Shown here: positions 48,931 through 56,906 of the stretch, one piece after another
Position numbering within the stretch: position 1 is the first letter of the stretch
Layout: each line of letters begins with the position of its first letter
NCBI GenBank assembly: GCA_022823365.1
Contig: JAJDXG010000025.1
Coordinates: forward strand, 1-58,807
Length of the DNA stretch: 58,807 bases
Direction of reading: 5' to 3'
From: Gemmatimonadota bacterium
Lineage (GTDB): Bacteria; Gemmatimonadota; Gemmatimonadetes; Longimicrobiales; Gaopeijiaceae
Program-made: the position numbers and the translations under genes
Notes under the pieces: generated by a model
The model's input: only the letters and a program-made list of their open reading frames with translations
Databases searched by the model: none
Told to the model about the DNA's origin: nothing

Positions 48931-51222
48931 CTAATCGCCGCCGTTGGCCAGCCGCCCGAAGTGGTTCGCGCGCCGGTACGCCCGTGCCGCGGCTTCCACG
49001 TTCCCGTGCAGCTCCTCGGAGACTCCCTGGAAGGCGTGCGCCATGGAGTACGCGGAGGGAACACTCGACCTCGACGACGGTTCGGGCCACTCCTCCATTT
49101 CGAGGAGGTCGTCGACGAGATACACGTCCTCCAGCAGCGCTCCGGTCCGCGCCCGATCGTTCCACGTGGGTACCCACGGCGCCGTAACGTGCCCGGTCAG
49201 GTCGACCAGGGTATCCGATGCCTCGAGCGGAGCGTCCACGAGCTTGAAGGCGAGCCCGTGCCGCACGAGGTGGGACTTGAGCTGCCACTTGTCCCAGACC
49301 TGCCCGGCGGTGGCCGCGAAGTAGACCGGCCGGTCCCCCAGCGACTGTCTCGCAATCTGGAACGCGCGGATGTCCCCCGGTGACACGACATCACCCCCGC
49401 GCACCGTCCCGGTGATCCAACCCGAGAGCCGGAATACTGAGTCCCCGGGAATCCGCAGCGCCCCCTGGAGATCGTCGATTCCCGAACCGGGCGCAGGGAC
49501 GGCCGAGCGGGTGGGCGGCGTCGCGTCCGCCTCCGCATGGAGACTCGGCGCGGTCGTCGGATCGAACGGACGCTGGCAGACGATCGTCGTCGGAGAATCT
49601 TCCGGGGACTCGCCCGGCTCGCATGGCTTCGTCAGGCGACGAAGCTGCCGATGATACCAGTCGGTCCCCAGATAGGTCTGGACGATGACCGTCACGTCGC
49701 GGCGGACTCCCTCCACCTCCTGCAGATACCAAAGCGGGAAGGTGTCGTTGTCGCCGTAGGTGAACAGCACGGCGTACGGCTCGACGGACTGCAGCATGTT
49801 GTACGCCCAGTTGCGGGCCGCCCGCTCGTCGCTGCGATCCGCGCGGGTGAAGTTCAAGGCGAAGGGGATGAGTCCAACGGCGAGGAGCGCGGCCGCCTTC
49901 CGGTGCCGAGCACTGAATCCCGAGGGCCGACGTTCCGGGACGCCGGCAGGCACGGACATGGCCCAACCGCCCCAGAGCGCGACGAGCCCCAGTCCGGCGT
50001 AGATCCCCCACAATTGGAAGCCGATGACGAAGAAGTAGTCCCGCTCACGAACCTCGTGAGCCGCGATGCCGGGCACCTCTTCCCGGTAGATCGAATAGCC
50101 GTACTTGAAATTGAGGTAGTAGACGAGAAGCAGGGTGACCGTGAACAGCAGGGTCCCGGCGTATGTGAAGGTCTTTCGGTCGCTCCGCAAGTGGACCCGG
50201 AGGCCGACCAGGGCGAGGAAGAGGAAGAGGATGCTCGCGGCGAGCCGCCCCCCCGGCGGCAGCGACCGCGCCCACTGCCAGTCGAAATACTGCCAGTAGT
50301 TGGCCATCTGCGCCGACAGCGGCGCCTGCCGCTGCGTGATCGGCGGCGGCGCGTACTGGTCGCGGATAAGCGACAGCGCGAGCGGCTCGCACGCCACGGC
50401 GAGCTTGCTCTGCCCGTAGCGGTCCGTGATCCGCTTCGGAGTGATGGCGGAGACGAGCGTGGGACACTCCGGATCGGCCTCATCGATGATCGGGTTCTGC
50501 GCCGAACGGATGGGAACGAAGAGGAACTGCATGGAATAGCCGACCGCGAGCAGCACGATCGCGAGCCCGAGAACCCGCGGATTCAGCGCCGCGCGCCAGC
50601 GGTGGACGAGCACGAAGGCCGCGAGGGCCAGCCCCGGCAGCAGGGACATGGTGTGACTCGCCCACCCCAGACCGAGCACCAGTGCGATGAGCAGGAGCAG
50701 CCGGTTGCCGCGCACCGTATCCGCCTCGTCCATCCACACCATGGCCAGATAGCTCACCAGGGCGACGATGAACATCGAGAGCGGATAGACCTTCTCGTTG
50801 AGGTTCGACTGGGTCCACACCGTGAAGGTGGTGGCGCCGACCCACACGCCGACGATCGCGGCCACGAGCACCTCCTGCCGATTCTCGCGGAACCTGCCGA
50901 CGATCCGTGCGACCGCCAGAAACCAGAAGAAGCTCGCGCCGGCCGACAGTGTCGCCCCGAGGGCGTTGATCCGCAGCGCGACCGGAAGACCCGTGAATCC
51001 GAGCAGCAGGTCCCACACGCGGCCGACCACGACGAAGAACGGGTTCCCCGGGGGATGCGGCAACCCGAGGATGTGCGCCGTGGCCACATACTCCGAACTG
51101 TCCCAGAAACCGACCGTCGGCGCGAGGGTCAGCAGGTAGAGACCCCATACCGCGAGCGCCGTCACCAGCCCCCACGCGCGCAACGTCAGGCGGCCGACCT
51201 TCTCGCGCTCGATGCCGTTCAT
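48931..51222 (-). CDS. DUF2723-family membrane glycosyltransferase (protein O-mannosyltransferase-like)
   Basis: The protein has 763 residues from ATG 51222, with GGGAG seven bases upstream. About 12 hydrophobic helices occupy the first 500 residues. The start reads LTLAPTVGFWDSSEYVATAHILGLPHPPGNPFFV, which carries the F-W-D-S-x-E-Y and HPPGNP signatures of DUF2723 proteins; an acidic residue in the first periplasmic loop is the usual catalytic site in this GT-C class. The C-terminal 230 residues are soluble and contain FTYGDNDTFPLWYLQEVEGVRRDV, also typical of the family. Sugar donor and acceptor are unknown. It diverges from the ArsR gene. Confidence 0.87.
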   Translation of the reverse strand: MNGIEREKVGRLTLRAWGLVTALAVWGLYLLTLAPTVGFWDSSEYVATAHILGLPHPPGNPFFVVVGRVWDLLLGFTGLPVALRINALGATLSAGASFFWFLAVARIVGRFRENRQEVLVAAIVGVWVGATTFTVWTQSNLNEKVYPLSMFIVALVSYLAMVWMDEADTVRGNRLLLLIALVLGLGWASHTMSLLPGLALAAFVLVHRWRAALNPRVLGLAIVLLAVGYSMQFLFVPIRSAQNPIIDEADPECPTLVSAITPKRITDRYGQSKLAVACEPLALSLIRDQYAPPPITQRQAPLSAQMANYWQYFDWQWARSLPPGGRLAASILFLFLALVGLRVHLRSDRKTFTYAGTLLFTVTLLLVYYLNFKYGYSIYREEVPGIAAHEVRERDYFFVIGFQLWGIYAGLGLVALWGGWAMSVPAGVPERRPSGFSARHRKAAALLAVGLIPFALNFTRADRSDERAARNWAYNMLQSVEPYAVLFTYGDNDTFPLWYLQEVEGVRRDVTVIVQTYLGTDWYHRQLRRLTKPCEPGESPEDSPTTIVCQRPFDPTTAPSLHAEADATPPTRSAVPAPGSGIDDLQGALRIPGDSVFRLSGWITGTVRGGDVVSPGDIRAFQIARQSLGDRPVYFAATAGQVWDKWQLKSHLVRHGLAFKLVDAPLEASDTLVDLTGHVTAPWVPTWNDRARTGALLEDVYLVDDLLEMEEWPEPSSRSSVPSAYSMAHAFQGVSEELHGNVEAAARAYRRANHFGRLANGGD

Positions 51223-51341
51223 TCCGTCGCTCCCGGGATCACGCCCCCTTTCGCTCGACCCGGCCTGGCCGACCACAATCCCCTGATTGGGACGCTCGCG
51301 GGAGCAATCCCGTTGCACGGGGCGTCGCTGGTGCGAAGCGG

Positions 51342-51400
51342 TTGACATGCAACCCCACGCTTGCGTATCATCAAGCCTTGACATGCAAGCGAACACTTGC
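51342..51400 (+). promoter_or_regulatory. Direct repeats TTGACATGCAA with trailing CTTGC half-sites
   Basis: TTGACATGCAA occurs at 51342-51352 and 51378-51388, exactly 36 bases apart, each followed by CTTGC after a short gap. In the second unit GCAAG-CGAACA-CTTGC is a perfect 5-bp inverted repeat. It overlaps the -35 of the ArsR promoter and lies between divergent genes, so autoregulation by ArsR is likely. Confidence 0.5.
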
Positions 51401-51408
51401 CTTATACT
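51378..51408 (+). promoter_or_regulatory. Sigma-70-like promoter of the ArsR-VOC operon
   Basis: A TTGACA -35 (51378-51383) and a TTATACT -10 region (51402-51408) are separated by 17-19 bases depending on register. The GTG start at 51414 lies only six bases beyond, so transcription would begin at or close to the start codon, giving a leaderless or very short-leader mRNA. Confidence 0.6.
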
Positions 51409-51413
51409 GACAT

Positions 51414-51725
51414 GTGGACATTTACCGCGCGATCGCCGACCGAACCAGGCGGGCCATCCTGGATGAGCTCGTGGATCGGTCGGGTCAATCGCTCTTCGAG
51501 ATTTGTGGGCGCCTGATCATGAAACACGGCATCGGCTCCTCGCGGCAGGCGATCTCGCAGCACCTGGACGTCCTGGAAGCCGCCGGGCTGATTCGCACAA
51601 GGCGCGAGGGGCGGTCGAAGCTCCACTGGTTCGTGGGCGCGCCGCTGAGGGCAATCGGGGAGCGGTGGCCGGTCTCGACAGACGAGGACACTTCACACTC
51701 AACGGACGAGGACATCGAGAAATGA
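51414..51725 (+). CDS. ArsR-family winged-helix repressor
   Basis: The protein has 103 residues from GTG 51414. MDIYRAIADRTRRAILDELVDRSGQSLFEICGRLIMKHGIGSSRQAISQHLDVLEAAGLIRTRREGRSKLHWF is the ArsR/SmtB winged helix, the QAISQHLDVLEAAGLI segment being the recognition helix. No metal-binding Cys cluster is seen, so a non-metal ligand or derepression by another signal is likely. The TTGACATGCAA repeats at its promoter are candidate operators. ATGA overlap couples it to the VOC gene, as in many ArsR plus VOC or START pairs. Confidence 0.88.
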   Translation: MDIYRAIADRTRRAILDELVDRSGQSLFEICGRLIMKHGIGSSRQAISQHLDVLEAAGLIRTRREGRSKLHWFVGAPLRAIGERWPVSTDEDTSHSTDEDIEK

Positions 51726-52117
51726 GAATCAACCATACCAGCGTCCCCGTGGACGATCAGCAGAAGGCACTTCGTTTCTACACGGAAACGCTTGGTTTTC
51801 GCGTAAAGCACAACATCCCACTCGGAGAGCACGCGTGGATCACAGTGGTATCCGAGGAAGCTCCGGAGGCGACGGAGTTGGTGCTTGAGCCTGCTGAACA
51901 TCCCGCAATTGGTCCGTTCAGGAAGGCGCTCGTGGAGGACGGGATCCCCTATACCGCCTTCACGGTCGACGATGCCGCAGCCGAGCACGAGCGGCTCGTG
52001 GCGAAAGGTGTGCGATTCGTGCAGCCGCCAACCGACCTGGGGACGGTCATTACCGCAGTCTTCGACGATACCTGCGGGAACCTGATCCAGATCATGGAGG
52101 AAAAGGCTCAACCGTGA
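51722..52117 (+). CDS. VOC-superfamily (glyoxalase-like) protein
   Basis: The protein has 131 residues from ATG 51722. The fold is shown by INHTSVPVDDQQKALRFYTETLGFRVKHNIPLGEHAWITVVSE, YTAFTVDDAAAEHERLVAKGVRFVQPPTDLG, then TAVFDDTCGNLIQIMEE, the paired beta-alpha-beta-beta-beta modules with D-x-x-G-N-x-I-x-I near the end. VOC metal ligands are usually H, E and H/E positions: His5 and Glu near the C-terminus (IMEE) are candidates. Activities vary (lyase, dioxygenase, resistance). It is controlled by the preceding ArsR gene. The CTGCCA dyads begin 12 bases after its stop. Confidence 0.87.
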   Translation: MRINHTSVPVDDQQKALRFYTETLGFRVKHNIPLGEHAWITVVSEEAPEATELVLEPAEHPAIGPFRKALVEDGIPYTAFTVDDAAAEHERLVAKGVRFVQPPTDLGTVITAVFDDTCGNLIQIMEEKAQP

Positions 52118-52128
52118 CGGTGCAGAGC

Positions 52129-52174
52129 CTGCCAAAATGGCAGATCGGGCGAGGCAAATCTGCCAAAACGGCAG
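52129..52174. repeat. Doublet of CTGCCA dyads, locus B, 31 bp apart
   Basis: CTGCCAAAATGGCAG (52129-52143, perfect) and CTGCCAAAACGGCAG (52160-52174, one mismatch) start 31 bases apart with 16 bases between. They lie in the 67-base gap between the convergent VOC and lactamase-fold genes. The spacer, ATCGGGCGAGGCAAAT, differs from that of locus A, but the spacing is identical. Confidence 0.6.
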
Positions 52175-52184
52175 AGCCCCCGTC

Positions 52185-53012
52185 TCAGACCGCCTGCTCC
52201 CCCACGATCCGCCGCACCCCCGCCTCCAGCCGCTCCAGGTAGTCGTCCAGGTGCTCGGCGGCGATGGGGTTGCCATGGATGGGCGCCACCCAGGACACTT
52301 CCCGCTCCGCGAAGATCTCCCGCAGCACCCCCATTAGCACGGGCGGATCCGCGTAGCGGAGCCAGATCAGCGTGTCGCGGTGGAAGGTGTAGATCTCCTC
52401 GCTCCGGAAGCCGTCGGGCAACTGGCGCGAGGTCAGACCGGTCTCGTCCTCCGCGTGGTGGTAGCCGAAGCCGTCCGCGACGAAGAGCACGCGCGACGCG
52501 CGGTCGTAGATCCACGAGGTGTGGGAGCGGTCCGCGAGCGGGGGGTCGAGGAAGTCGATTTGCCGCCCGGCCACTTCCAGACTGCCCCCGATCCGGCTGC
52601 GGCGCGCATACGGAAGCCCCTGGATCTCCGGCTCGCCGGAGGAGGCCACGATCTCGAAATCGCCCCAGCGGCGCCGAAACGCGGGGATGTTGCCGGAATG
52701 CGGATAGTCGGAGTGCGACAATATCAGCGAATGGATTCCTTCCCCGGCGGTGACGCCCGAAATCCGGCGTACCAGGCTCTCACGATGATAGAACGAGCCC
52801 GAGTCGATGAGGATGTTCTGTTCTTCCGCACGGATCAGGAACACGCTGACGTGGACGTTGCGCCCTTCGCCGAGCGGGTAGTTCTCGGCAATCCACGAAA
52901 CGTCGTGGGTCAGCGGCACGCTCGCGGCCGGTCCCCGCGCCCGCTGTATCGTGCTCACGAAGCCCGAGCCGCGCTCAAGCCCCGCCAACCGCTCGCGGCC
53001 GACCCTGTCCAC
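52185..53012 (-). CDS. Metallo-beta-lactamase-fold protein with altered metal motif, second of a pair
   Basis: The protein has 275 residues from GTG 53012. The canonical HxHxDH is replaced: LSHSDYPHSGN at about 98-108 gives H-x-D-x-x-H, Asp at the second His position and Pro at the Asp position. VLFVADGFGYHH supplies a later Asp and His, and VAPIHGNPI the final His. Such a ligand set recalls oxygen-binding di-iron lactamase folds (ODP/flavodiiron), in which H-x-E-x-D-H replaces HxHxDH, but without the Glu and Asp of those proteins. The upstream paralogue starts its coding ten bases away. Metal and reaction are unknown. Confidence 0.75.
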   Translation of the reverse strand: MDRVGRERLAGLERGSGFVSTIQRARGPAASVPLTHDVSWIAENYPLGEGRNVHVSVFLIRAEEQNILIDSGSFYHRESLVRRISGVTAGEGIHSLILSHSDYPHSGNIPAFRRRWGDFEIVASSGEPEIQGLPYARRSRIGGSLEVAGRQIDFLDPPLADRSHTSWIYDRASRVLFVADGFGYHHAEDETGLTSRQLPDGFRSEEIYTFHRDTLIWLRYADPPVLMGVLREIFAEREVSWVAPIHGNPIAAEHLDDYLERLEAGVRRIVGEQAV

Positions 53013-53022
53013 GCCGCCCCGC

Positions 53023-53826
53023 TCACAGCACCCCGGTCCGGCCGCCGGTCGCGACCCGCTCGACGACCTCCTTCATCATCTCGAAGTAGTGCGGCACGTC
53101 GGCGCGAATCACGGGCCCGTGCGCGGAGGCGATCATGCGCGGGCGATATGTCTCCAGCACGAGATCGATCTCCTTCTGCGTGCGCGCCACATCCACATAC
53201 CGCAGCCAGAACATGACCCGCCCGTGGAACTCCGCGTAGCGGTCCTCGTCCACGGGAGAGCGGAACTCGTCCGCGAACAGGAGCCCCTCCCCGTCCATCA
53301 GCGGAAGCCCCATCCAGTCGACCGGCAGGAGCATCCCCGAGGTCTCCTCGGTCATCCACATCGACATCGCCGCGTCCAGGAAGGCGGCGTCGTGGAAGTG
53401 CAGCCGCTTCCCTCCCAGGTCGAGCGAGTCCCCTGGACCTACCTTGTGCGCGTCTTCCAGATGATAGAGTTCGTGCGTCCTTCCGAACCCGGGCGCCACC
53501 AGCTTCGCCCCGGGATGGCGCTCGAGGATGCGGAAGGTGTTGCCCGCGTGGGGAACGTCCGGATGCGAAAGTGCGAGATAGTCGAGCGCGCGACCGTCCA
53601 GCACCGCTTCCAGATCCGTGAGGATCCGGTCCGTAGCGGCCGGCGACAGGGTGTCGAAGAGAAGCGTCTGCTCCCCGGCGAAGAGGAAGGCGTTCTGCGG
53701 AACGTGGATCTCGCGCCCGGGGCGATACCAGTGGGCTCCGCGGTCGAGCAGGGACTTCGCGATCCCCGGCCGATCCGGCCCGAACTCCTGAATCCAGTGA
53801 ATCCCGGGATGTATTTCTCTGGGCAT
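53023..53826 (-). CDS. Metallo-beta-lactamase-fold protein with altered metal motif, first of a pair
   Basis: The protein has 267 residues from ATG 53826; GTG 53868 would add 14. LSHPDVPHAGN (about 86-96) parallels LSHSDYPHSGN of the next gene: H-x-D-x-P-H. GEGLLFADEFRS gives the acidic bridging-type position, and MIASAHGPVI the last His. The two proteins also share W-L-R-Y plus a following helix before the final His loop. The common substitution suggests a subfamily with its own metal site, not random decay. Likely cytoplasmic. It follows the DUF3526 permease cluster, 121 bases apart. Confidence 0.75.
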   Translation of the reverse strand: MPREIHPGIHWIQEFGPDRPGIAKSLLDRGAHWYRPGREIHVPQNAFLFAGEQTLLFDTLSPAATDRILTDLEAVLDGRALDYLALSHPDVPHAGNTFRILERHPGAKLVAPGFGRTHELYHLEDAHKVGPGDSLDLGGKRLHFHDAAFLDAAMSMWMTEETSGMLLPVDWMGLPLMDGEGLLFADEFRSPVDEDRYAEFHGRVMFWLRYVDVARTQKEIDLVLETYRPRMIASAHGPVIRADVPHYFEMMKEVVERVATGGRTGVL

Positions 53827-53947
53827 GGCGCGTTTCGAGGGAGATGACACCTCTCCGGCGAGAGGCACCCGCGAAGGTGTAGCGATGGAAGCGCCGGCGC
53901 CAGAGGCCGGGTCGAGGCTGGCCCGGCGTCTTCAGCCTCCGCGAGCG

Positions 53948-55450
53948 TTACCGGCGCCCCCCCGGAATTCGGCGCCCGGGACGGTTTGTGAGGCCAGACT
54001 GTGCTGCCTCCACACGCCCTGGCGCCCAGGTGGCGCGGATCCCCGCAACCAGCAGCGCGCAGATCGAGGCCAGGACCAGAGAGGCCGCAGCCGGGAACCC
54101 GGCTTGCGATACGTGGCCGGCGGGAGCAGCGGGCTCAAAGGCGGGCACCCGCTCCCAGTCCACCTGAGGGATCGGGGCGGCTGCGAAGAGAATCGGCAGA
54201 AAATGGGCCTTGAGCCGCTCGTGGTATCGCCGGACCGCGTCCTGGTAGGCGAGTTGGCTGGCCAGATCCGTGGCGGCGAGCCGGTCGAGCGCGAGGCGGG
54301 TTGCCAGGGGCGGCACCAGCAGCGACCATCGGCGGGCCCATCGGTCCCGCTGCGTCAGGACATCGCGGTAGGCGAGGGAGGCATCCCGGGCGGCCTGGTC
54401 GCCCCTGTGATTCATCGCGTAGTACCATGCCCACGTGAACTCGTCCTCCGGGACGGTCTGGTCGCTCCACTCCGGGTAATCCTTGTAGAAGTCTTCCATC
54501 GTCTCGGACGGCGGAAGGTCCCACGCCTCGTGGTATCCCTGGCGCTGGCGCACGGTCAGCTCCAGCGCCTCGGGCACCGGGTGGAGGACCGCGTTTGCCA
54601 GGCTCAGGGCCGCGGGAGCCAGGAAGGTGAGCACCACCCACGCGCCTACCAGGATCATCGCGTTGGCGGTCGAGGAGCGGCGCCCGGTCGCGACGCCCAG
54701 GCAGAGCGCGAACCAGAAAAGGGTGTGCAGCGCGATCAGCGCGGCTGCCCAGCCCGTGCGTCCACCGCCATCGACGTCCGTCGGGGATGTCCCCGCGAGG
54801 GGTGCCCCGACCAGGGATGCCCCGGCCAGGGCCAGCGCCGTGACCAGGCCTCCCACGAGAATCACGCGCGCGCCGATCTTCGCGGCGAGCAGCCGCCGGG
54901 GCCGGGCGAAGAGCCGCGCCATGTCCCAGGTGCCGCGCTCGCGCTCGCCCGAAACGATGTCGTAGGTAACGGCGAGGACGAAGAGGGGGAGCAGGACGAT
55001 GAGGACAAACGACAGATCGAGGTGCCCCGCAGCTGCGAGACGCGGATTCAGCGTCTCCTGTTCGTAGAGCTGCCCCTCGAGCGCCAGCAACCGGATGCGC
55101 AGATTAGCCGTTTCGATCTCCGTCCTGCCGCTTGCGAGCGCCGACAATCGGGATAACGGCTGTGATGCGGGAAGGGCCAGGTAGTACAGCAACTCGCCTG
55201 CCTCGGTCGTCGGAGGATAGCGGGAAATCAGATGGGCGAGCTGATCCCGGTAGGCGGTCTCGGCCGCTGCCGCGGCGTCCTCGGCCGCCTGGATTCTCCG
55301 GTTCCCCTGCCAGCCCGCATAAACTCCGAGCCCCAGCAATAGAACCGCTGCCATCGTGACGCCGCCGGAGCGCATCACCCGGGAGAGGTCGAGCCGTATC
55401 AGGCGAGTCCACGCTCTCGCGCCCGAGGGCCCCACCTTGCCGGCTCTCAT
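53948..55450 (-). CDS. DUF3526-type ABC-2 permease, third of the visible tandem set
   Basis: The protein has 500 residues from ATG 55450, overlapping the preceding stop as ATGA. About six membrane helices are split into an N-terminal one (residues about 30-50) and a group near 185-320 (FVLIVLLPLFVLAVTYDIVSGERERGTWDMARLFARPRRLLAAK). The E-R-x-x-G-T segment is the ABC-2 permease coupling element. The C-terminal region carries a long extracytoplasmic helical domain with WLWGP-like turns and a last helix, characteristic of DUF3526 permeases in GldF/NosY-like exporters. An ATPase is expected but not in the window. Confidence 0.82.
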   Translation of the reverse strand: MRAGKVGPSGARAWTRLIRLDLSRVMRSGGVTMAAVLLLGLGVYAGWQGNRRIQAAEDAAAAAETAYRDQLAHLISRYPPTTEAGELLYYLALPASQPLSRLSALASGRTEIETANLRIRLLALEGQLYEQETLNPRLAAAGHLDLSFVLIVLLPLFVLAVTYDIVSGERERGTWDMARLFARPRRLLAAKIGARVILVGGLVTALALAGASLVGAPLAGTSPTDVDGGGRTGWAAALIALHTLFWFALCLGVATGRRSSTANAMILVGAWVVLTFLAPAALSLANAVLHPVPEALELTVRQRQGYHEAWDLPPSETMEDFYKDYPEWSDQTVPEDEFTWAWYYAMNHRGDQAARDASLAYRDVLTQRDRWARRWSLLVPPLATRLALDRLAATDLASQLAYQDAVRRYHERLKAHFLPILFAAAPIPQVDWERVPAFEPAAPAGHVSQAGFPAAASLVLASICALLVAGIRATWAPGRVEAAQSGLTNRPGRRIPGGRR

Positions 55451-56889
55451 CTGGACGGCCGGTCCGCCCCCACGCGCGGCAGCCGCTTGCGGCCCAGCCC
55501 GAGGCCCGCGAGCGGAAGGGCGATCCACAGCCCGAGCGCGGCCAGGGAAACAGGACGATCGGCCAGAACCCCGCGAAGCGAAGGCGGGTCCTGCCGAAAG
55601 ACGGGGAACTCCGTCCAGTGCTGACGCGCAAGGCGCTGAGCGCGGTCGTTCTCGTAGTTGATCTCGTGGGTGTGGAGGTCGTTCAGCCGCTGGATGATGG
55701 CATAGCGATGGGCCTCGGCCTGCGACCGGAACGCCTCAACTGCCTCCGGCCCGGTTCCCGCCGCCGCCATCGACAGGTCTCGCGCCGCCAGGTGGGGAGA
55801 GAGGAGCCCCAGCCACGCCATGACCCGGTCCTGCCTGCGATGGACGGCGAGCAGTTGCTGATGTTGTTGCTCGATGATCCGGCTGGTTGCCGCCTCTCCC
55901 TCGCGGCTCACGACGCCTGCCCAGTTGACCGGAAGCTCCTCGACCGACGCCACCTGGTAGCGCGCCAGGTATTCGTCGCGCAGGGCGCTGAAGAAGGGAT
56001 CGTCGGGGTTGTGGCTGTCCCCCACCTGCCGTTGTGCCTCCTCCACCTGGGCGGTGAACTGGGCGCGCGACGGCATGGGATGAAGCGCGTTCGCAAGGGA
56101 GCCGCCCAGGCGGGGCGCGGCAACGCACAGCACGACCCAGATGGCGACGAGCCGGGCAAGAGCGGCTCGCGAAGAAGCGCTGCGTGACGAGACCAGGACG
56201 GTCAGCAGCACCCACCCCGAGAGATACGCCGCGTAGGTTGCCGCAAGCGCCAGCATCCGCGCGATGGAGGGCTGGTCTCCGCCTCCGGCGGCGACGAATG
56301 CGGCCGTGACCAGCGCGATCGGAAGGGCCGCCACTACGGCCGCCGCCCCGACGCCCAGCGCCTTCCCGGCCATGATCTGCGCGGGAGTCGCACCCTGGGC
56401 CAGAATGAGCGGCAGAGTGCCCTTTTCTCTTTCGCCGGTCACCGACGCGAATCCTGCCGCCACTATCAGCAACGGCAGGAGAAGGCCCAGCACGGCGGCC
56501 GGCGTCAGACGTCCGAAACTCAGCATCGCCGTCGCGTGCCTGGCGTCGCCGAAGCTGGCGCTGTTCTGGCGGTGCCCCTCCAGGAACAGCGACGTCCCCG
56601 CGAAGGCGCCCACCCCCGGGTCGAAGAAGGCCAGGGGCGCCTCCTCGCGGAAGACCAGGAACCCGTAGTGGATCACCCGGTGCGGATGACGTTCCGGCTG
56701 CTGCGCCCACTGCCGGTCGACCACCGCCTGGTAGCGGGCACGCTGCTCCGTTTCGCTCGCGGCGTGATGCCGGGCTGCGAGGACGGACACGATCCCCAGA
56801 GCGGCGACGAGTCCCAGCAGGAACACGAGGTAGCGATCCTCGCGCATCGCACCCACCTGCCGGCGCGCGATCAGAAGAATGTTGCTCAT
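55447..56889 (-). CDS. DUF3526-type ABC-2 permease, second of the visible tandem set
   Basis: The protein has 480 residues from ATG 56889. It begins MSNILLIARRQVGAMREDRYLVFLLGLVAALGIVSVLAA with the first membrane helix. AVLGLLLPLLIVAAGFASVTGEREKGTLPLILAQGATPAQIMAGKAL is the ABC-2 coupling region, followed by three more helices and an extended domain with PDDPFFSALRDEYLARYQV. It ends in ALGLWIALPLAGLGLGRKRLPR. Layout and the E-R-E-x-G-T element match its two neighbours, so they are paralogues. It overlaps the downstream permease by 4 bases and starts 17 bases after the stop of the upstream one. Confidence 0.83.
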   Translation of the reverse strand: MSNILLIARRQVGAMREDRYLVFLLGLVAALGIVSVLAARHHAASETEQRARYQAVVDRQWAQQPERHPHRVIHYGFLVFREEAPLAFFDPGVGAFAGTSLFLEGHRQNSASFGDARHATAMLSFGRLTPAAVLGLLLPLLIVAAGFASVTGEREKGTLPLILAQGATPAQIMAGKALGVGAAAVVAALPIALVTAAFVAAGGGDQPSIARMLALAATYAAYLSGWVLLTVLVSSRSASSRAALARLVAIWVVLCVAAPRLGGSLANALHPMPSRAQFTAQVEEAQRQVGDSHNPDDPFFSALRDEYLARYQVASVEELPVNWAGVVSREGEAATSRIIEQQHQQLLAVHRRQDRVMAWLGLLSPHLAARDLSMAAAGTGPEAVEAFRSQAEAHRYAIIQRLNDLHTHEINYENDRAQRLARQHWTEFPVFRQDPPSLRGVLADRPVSLAALGLWIALPLAGLGLGRKRLPRVGADRPSR

Positions 56890-56906
56890 AGTGCCGCCAG
56901 TTCGCC

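Noticed and set aside
49537-51345. 602-codon plus-strand frame opposite the DUF2723 gene
   Set aside because: It has no recognisable domain, and the DUF2723 signatures are in the other strand.
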